From Bacteroidales bacterium (GTDB taxonomy: Bacteria; Bacteroidota; Bacteroidia; Bacteroidales; P3), in NCBI GenBank assembly GCA_017616895.1, contig JAFZXE010000011.1, positions 82,462 to 146,461 of the forward strand: 64,000 nucleotides of DNA. The letters run 5' to 3'. Positions 59,536-64,000 of this stretch are shown here, one piece after another (position 1 is the first letter of the stretch; every line of letters starts with the position of its first letter). A program made the translations under genes and the position numbers. Below the pieces are notes generated by a model. The model was not told the origin of the DNA. It did not search any database and saw only the letters and a program-made list of their open reading frames with translations.

Positions 59536-62466
59536 ATGGCTGACGAACCGAAAAATATAAGACTTAGTAAGGCTGCGAAAGAATTCAACGTAAGCGTACA
59601 AACCCTTGTGGAATATCTCGAAACCAAGGGACAGAAAGTTGACTCGAACCCGAACGTGAAGTTGACGCCGGAACAGTATGACTTGGTGTCAGAAAAGTTC
59701 CACACCGAGCGCGAAGTTCGCGAACAAGCAGACAAGATAGAAATGCCTGTGAACGGCGAGACGGTGTCGATAGCAGCAGACGAGCCGAACAAGGCGCAAG
59801 AGAAAGATGCATCGGAAGAGGTGGTCATCATAAAGAACGCCTTCGCCGGTAAAGAGGAGCCTGCAGTAGAGAAACCTGCAAAACGCAGCAAAAAAGCCGA
59901 ACCCGAAAAGGCTGAAGAGAAAACCGAGAAAAAAGCAGCCAAACCCAAAGCAACCAAAAAAGAGAAGAGCGAGGACAAGCCCGCCGAGGAACCTATTGAG
60001 AATACCACAAGCGAAACCACTGAGAACGCCGACGTCAAGAATGACAAGAAAGAAGAAACCACAATAGGCCTCAAGATACTGGACAAGATCGACCTGGATT
60101 CAATACCGTCGTCGTCGCCAGCCAAAAAGAGTAAAAAGAGCAAATCGACAAAAGAGTCGAAAGACACCAAAAGCGAGACTCCTGCCAAAGAAACCGCCAA
60201 GAGCCAGAAGAAAGCCGAAGAACCTAAACCAAAAGCAGAGCCAACCCCGGAACCGCAGCAACCCGCTCCAGTTCCCGAGAAAGAGGAAAAGAAGGTGGAA
60301 TTCATTCCCACCGAGTACCAGAAACTGGAAGGCCCCAAAGTGCTGGACAAAATCGACCTTTCTCAGATTGAAAAATCGCGTCCCGAAGGCGAGAAAAAAC
60401 GTCGCAAACGCATACGCAAAGACGGCGTGAAAGTCGATAGCAACGGAATAGCGGCATCTCTTGCAGCTGCTGAACCGAAGAAGGACAAACCGTCCGGCAA
60501 AGACAAGAAAAGCGAAAAACAGGGCAAGAAGAAAGGTTCTGACAAGAAGAAAGTAGAGATCGACGAGAACGAGATCGAGAAACAGATACGCGACACACTC
60601 GCCCGCTTGGGCAGCAAGGGCAAGTCGCAGACCTCCAAACACAACCGCGAGAAACGCCAGAAAGTGCACGCTCAGATGGAGGAGGAGATGCTCCACGAAA
60701 TGGAGAGTCAGAAGGTGCTGCAGGTCACCGAATTCGTCACCGCCAACGAGCTGGCCACCATGATGAACGTGCCTGTGACCAAAATCATCGCCACCTGCAT
60801 GTCGGTCGGTATCTTCGTCAACATCAACCAGCGTCTGGACGCTGAAACCATAAAACTCATCACTGACGAATTCGGCTTCGAGGTGAACTTCGCCGACGAG
60901 GATGTGGTAAACACCATCCATCAGATTGAAGAGGAAGACCGTCCCGAGGACCTCGTACCCCGCAACCCGATCATCACCGTCATGGGTCATGTTGACCACG
61001 GTAAGACTTCGCTGCTCGACTATATCCGCAAGACCAACGTCATCGCAGGCGAGGCAGGCGGCATCACTCAGCATATCGGTGCTTACGAGGTGCAGACGGC
61101 TGACGGCCGTAAAATCACTTTCCTCGACACTCCTGGTCACGAGGCTTTCACCGCTATGCGTGCCCGTGGTGCCAAGATGACCGACATCGCCATCATCGTC
61201 ATTGCCGCCGACGACAAAATCATGCCGCAGACGGTCGAAGCAATCAACCACGCTCAGACGGCTGGTGTGCCTATCGTCTTCGCCATAAATAAAATAGATA
61301 AACCTGGTGCCGACCCCGACCGAATCAAGACCGAGCTGGCAAACATGAACCTCTTGGTCGAGGAATGGGGTGGTAAATACCAAAGCCAGGATATCAGCGC
61401 CAAGAAGGGTATCGGCGTCGAGGAACTGCTAGAGAAAGTTATCCTGCAGGCCGACATCATGGAACTGAAAGGCAACCCCAACAAACGCGCCAAAGGTGTG
61501 GTCATCGAGAGCTCTCTCGACAAAGGCCGTGGCTATGTAGCCAAACTGCTTGTGCAGGAAGGCACCATCCGCAAGAGCGATCCCATAGTCGCCGGCGCCA
61601 TATATGGCCGTGTCCGCGCCATGTACAACGAGCGCAACCAGGAGGTTATGTCTGCAGGTCCTTCGCAACCCGTGCTCCTGCTTGGTCTTACAGGCGCTTG
61701 TCAGGCAGGTGATACCTTCAACGTCACCGAGAACGAAAAAGAGGCCAAAGACATCGCCAACCGCCGCACCCAGCTCAGCCGCGAACTCGGTCTCCGCACT
61801 CAGAAGCATCTCACTCTCGAGGAGATTGGTCGCCGTCGCGCACTCGGCAACTTCAAGGAACTCAATATCATCGTCAAGGGCGATGTGGACGGCTCTGTCG
61901 AAGCTCTCAGCGACTCGCTGCTCAAACTCTCTACCGAAGAAGTCCAGGTTAACGTCATCCACAAGGCTGTGGGACAAATTTCGGAAACAGATGTCAACCT
62001 GGCCGCCACAGCCGATGCTATCATCATCGGATTCCAGGTGCGTCCCTCTGTCGGTGCACGCAAGATGGCCGAAACCGAGAATATCGACATCCGCCTCTAC
62101 AGCATCATCTACGACGCCATCAACGAGCTCAAGGATGCCATCGAGGGTATGCTCGCACCTGAGACACAGGAGAAGATTGTAGCGAACCTCGAAATTCGCG
62201 AAACCTTCAAGATTTCCAAAGTCGGCACCATCGCTGGATGTATGTGCCTCGACGGAAAGATACAGCGCAACCACAACGTGCGCGTCATCCGCGACGGTAT
62301 TGTGGTTTATACTGGAAAACTCGCCTCACTCAAACGTTTCAAAGACGACGTCAAAGAGGTGGTCAGCGGACAGGACTGCGGCTTGAACATAGAAAACTTC
62401 AACGACATCAAAGTCGGCGATATAGTCGAAGCCTACGAGATAATAGAAATCAAACGCAAGTTATAA
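59536..62466 (+). CDS. infB: Translation initiation factor IF-2
   Basis: A 976-residue GTPase delivering fMet-tRNA to the 30S subunit. ATG 59536 is preferred over the preceding TTG. The N-terminal 470 residues contain a short IF2_N helix bundle and a Lys/Glu/Pro-rich low-complexity region. The G domain holds GHVDHGKTS (G1), DTPGHEAF (G3) and NKIDKPG (G4). The EF-Tu-like and C-terminal domains follow, ending EIKRKL. Length is typical of Bacteroidota IF-2 (about 950-1000). Confidence 0.96.
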   Translation: MADEPKNIRLSKAAKEFNVSVQTLVEYLETKGQKVDSNPNVKLTPEQYDLVSEKFHTEREVREQADKIEMPVNGETVSIAADEPNKAQEKDASEEVVIIKNAFAGKEEPAVEKPAKRSKKAEPEKAEEKTEKKAAKPKATKKEKSEDKPAEEPIENTTSETTENADVKNDKKEETTIGLKILDKIDLDSIPSSSPAKKSKKSKSTKESKDTKSETPAKETAKSQKKAEEPKPKAEPTPEPQQPAPVPEKEEKKVEFIPTEYQKLEGPKVLDKIDLSQIEKSRPEGEKKRRKRIRKDGVKVDSNGIAASLAAAEPKKDKPSGKDKKSEKQGKKKGSDKKKVEIDENEIEKQIRDTLARLGSKGKSQTSKHNREKRQKVHAQMEEEMLHEMESQKVLQVTEFVTANELATMMNVPVTKIIATCMSVGIFVNINQRLDAETIKLITDEFGFEVNFADEDVVNTIHQIEEEDRPEDLVPRNPIITVMGHVDHGKTSLLDYIRKTNVIAGEAGGITQHIGAYEVQTADGRKITFLDTPGHEAFTAMRARGAKMTDIAIIVIAADDKIMPQTVEAINHAQTAGVPIVFAINKIDKPGADPDRIKTELANMNLLVEEWGGKYQSQDISAKKGIGVEELLEKVILQADIMELKGNPNKRAKGVVIESSLDKGRGYVAKLLVQEGTIRKSDPIVAGAIYGRVRAMYNERNQEVMSAGPSQPVLLLGLTGACQAGDTFNVTENEKEAKDIANRRTQLSRELGLRTQKHLTLEEIGRRRALGNFKELNIIVKGDVDGSVEALSDSLLKLSTEEVQVNVIHKAVGQISETDVNLAATADAIIIGFQVRPSVGARKMAETENIDIRLYSIIYDAINELKDAIEGMLAPETQEKIVANLEIRETFKISKVGTIAGCMCLDGKIQRNHNVRVIRDGIVVYTGKLASLKRFKDDVKEVVSGQDCGLNIENFNDIKVGDIVEAYEIIEIKRKL

Positions 62467-62479
62467 CGCATTCCCCCTC

Positions 62480-62551
62480 GCCTCCTTAGTTCAACGGATA
62501 GAACGGAAGTTTCCTAAACTTTAAATGAGGGTTCGATTCCCCCAGGAGGTA
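62480..62551 (+). tRNA. tRNA-Arg (anticodon CCU)
   Basis: A 72-nt cloverleaf: acceptor GCCTCCT with AGGAGGT (first pair G-U), D stem GTTC/GAAC, anticodon stem GAAGT/ACTTT with loop TTCCTAA (anticodon CCT at 62513-62515), and T arm with loop TTCGATT. The second T-stem pair is A-C, a mismatch. The 3' CCA is not encoded, as is common in Bacteroidota. Confidence 0.88.
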
Positions 62552-62583
62552 CAAACGAATAAAATAAATAAAACATAAACACA

Positions 62584-64000
62584 ATGAAAATCTATCAGAC
62601 TTCTGACCTTCGCAACATCGCCCTCGTGGGCGGTGCCAAATCGGGCAAGACCACTATGGCCGAGGCTATGGCCTTCTGTGGCGGCCTTATCAACCGTCGC
62701 GGAACCGTTGACGGAAAAAACACCATCAGCGACTATCGCGACATCGAGCTTGACCGCAAATACAGCGTCGAGACCACCCTCATGTACACCGAGTTCGGTG
62801 GCAAGAAGGTGAACATCCTCGATGTTCCTGGTTTCGCCGACTACCAGGGTGAGCTTGTGAGCGCCCTCAACGTGGTCGAGGCAGCCGTCGTGGTCGTCAA
62901 CGCCCAGAGCGGTGTCGAGGTCGGCACCGAAGTGGCCAACCGCTACGCCAACAAGATTGGCACTCCCATGATTTTCGTGGTTAACCACCTCGATGCTGAG
63001 AAAGCCAACTTCGACGACAGCGTCAACCAGCTGAAAGACTTCTTCGGTGGCAAGTGCACCGTGCTTCAGTTCCCCACCAACGCAGGCCTCGGATTCAACC
63101 AAGTCGTTGACATCGTCAGCAACAAGATGTACACCTTCAAGGACGGCAAAGCCACCGAGGAGGACATCCCCGCCGCTTTCGCCGACAAAGCCGCCGAGAT
63201 GCGCATGGCCCTCGTCGAGGAAGCCGCCGCTGCCGACGACGCCCTGATGGAAAAATACTTTGAGAACGGCGACCTCACAGCCGAGGAACTCACCAAAGCC
63301 CTCAAACTCGCCATCGACAAGCGCGACCTTTTCCCCATCCTCTGCAGCAGCGCCAAAGAGAATATGGGTGTCGCACGTCTCCTCGAGTTCATCTGCCAGA
63401 ACGTACCAGCCCCCAACGAGGTTGCCAACGTCAAAAAGACCAAAGCAGGCAAAGAACTCAAATGCAACAACACCAACCCCACAGTCGCTTTCGCTTTCAA
63501 GAGCGCCAAGGACAAGAACCTCGGTGAAATCACCTACCTCCGCATCTACGACGGCGAACTCGCCGAAGCTCAGGATGTGGTCAACGCCTGCAACCAGAGC
63601 AAGGAGCGCGTCAGCCAGGTGCTCGTATGCAGCGGCAAGGATCGTCAGCGTGTTGAGAAAGCCTGCGCCGGCGACATCGTCTGCACCATCAAACTCAAAG
63701 ACGTAAAAATCAACCATACTCTCACCACTTCCAAGAACACCGACGACGCAGTCGAGGAAATCCAGTTCCCGACACCTATCTACACCGTCGCTGTGAAGGC
63801 CGCCAACAGCAACGACGACGAGAAAGTCGGTGCTGCGCTGAAAGACCTCGTTACCTACGACCGCAGCCTCTCGCTCGAGAATAGCCGCGAGCTGCGCCAG
63901 GTCATCCTCGGCTGTCAGGGTGAGCTCCACCTCAACACCGTGAAGTGGTACTTCGAGAACCAGTACAAACTCGCCGTCAACTTCACCGCCCCCAACATCC
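62584..64000 (+). CDS. EF-G-like translational GTPase, 5' part (continues beyond the window)
   Basis: The frame opens at ATG 62584 and stays open to the end of the window (472 residues seen). The G domain has GGAKSGKTT (G1, about 16-24), DVPGFADYQGE (G3) and VNHLD in place of NKxD (G4), then the domain II beta-barrel and part of domain III with LRQVILGCQGELHLNTVKW, an EF-G III/IV junction feature. The loop variants (VNHLD, AKSGKT) mark it as an EF-G paralogue, not the main translocase FusA. It follows the tRNA on the same strand. The end is outside the window. Confidence 0.88.
   Translation, partial: MKIYQTSDLRNIALVGGAKSGKTTMAEAMAFCGGLINRRGTVDGKNTISDYRDIELDRKYSVETTLMYTEFGGKKVNILDVPGFADYQGELVSALNVVEAAVVVVNAQSGVEVGTEVANRYANKIGTPMIFVVNHLDAEKANFDDSVNQLKDFFGGKCTVLQFPTNAGLGFNQVVDIVSNKMYTFKDGKATEEDIPAAFADKAAEMRMALVEEAAAADDALMEKYFENGDLTAEELTKALKLAIDKRDLFPILCSSAKENMGVARLLEFICQNVPAPNEVANVKKTKAGKELKCNNTNPTVAFAFKSAKDKNLGEITYLRIYDGELAEAQDVVNACNQSKERVSQVLVCSGKDRQRVEKACAGDIVCTIKLKDVKINHTLTTSKNTDDAVEEIQFPTPIYTVAVKAANSNDDEKVGAALKDLVTYDRSLSLENSRELRQVILGCQGELHLNTVKWYFENQYKLAVNFTAPNI

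Noticed and set aside
62521-63930. 469-codon minus-strand open frame opposite the EF-G-like gene
   Set aside because: The plus strand continues an unbroken G-domain sequence to the window end; the minus frame also overlaps the tRNA.

Overview
The window looks like a chromosome segment of an uncultured anaerobic Bacteroidota, most likely order Bacteroidales. Supporting signs are three proteins with type IX secretion (T9SS) C-terminal sorting domains, a PorE-like TPR/PD40/OmpA protein plus a longer relative, an S46 dipeptidyl-peptidase, a DUF4296 lipoprotein, several Bacteroides-type promoters (-33 TTG/TTTG, -7 TAnnTTTG), a fermentative [FeFe] hydrogenase operon and acetate kinase. The closest genus cannot be named from sequence alone.

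Region 1 (1-11.6 kb, all + strand) is the standout. It is a tightly packed operon-like run that interleaves type VI secretion (T6SS) baseplate genes (TssK, TssE/gp25, TssF and a probable TssG) with a ubiquitin-like conjugation set: an E1-like ThiF-fold enzyme with a possible C-terminal E2-recruiting domain, a 105-residue ubiquitin-like protein ending in a bare glycine, an E2/UBC-fold enzyme with an HPN motif and a following cysteine, and a 782-residue envelope protein carrying a lipobox, a VWA-like ectodomain, about seven membrane segments, a cytoplasmic RING-H2-like zinc motif and a C-terminal FHA-like domain. Two more exported proteins of unknown family sit between E2 and the RING protein. 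The E1 lies upstream of the baseplate genes and the Ubl/E2/RING genes downstream, so the two machineries share one transcription unit. I infer a ubiquitin-like modification system that acts on, or is controlled with, a contractile secretion apparatus. The run stops against a 5'-truncated comM/yifB gene, which marks a probable island edge.

Region 2 (12.3-24 kb, mostly - strand) holds a DUF4296 lipoprotein, a terminator, a four-gene electron-bifurcating hydrogenase operon with its own promoter, a small lipoprotein plus TlpA-like thioredoxin pair (+), GNAT-miaA (-) and an 891-residue OmpA/PD40 protein (-).

Region 3 (24-47 kb, + strand) holds a 1514-residue exported protein of unknown family, a polysaccharide flippase, thyA, manC, asnS, ribD, a large T9SS cargo protein, ackA, porE-like, a sirtuin without zinc cysteines, a small T9SS cargo protein, an ABC exporter pair and an S46 peptidase.

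Region 4 (47-64 kb) holds an inverted-repeat/remnant locus, a Na/Pi cotransporter, a CLEC-like exported protein, yicC, apbE, a T9SS cargo protein (-), aroE, mnmA (-), then rimP-nusA-infB, tRNA-Arg(CCU) and the start of an EF-G-like GTPase that runs off the end.

Intergenic DNA is unusual. At least four spacers hold degenerate tandem repeats with a strict 11-bp period but unrelated unit sequences, and others hold shorter T-rich or GTGAATT-type repeats. No CRISPR array, rRNA or intact transposase was seen.
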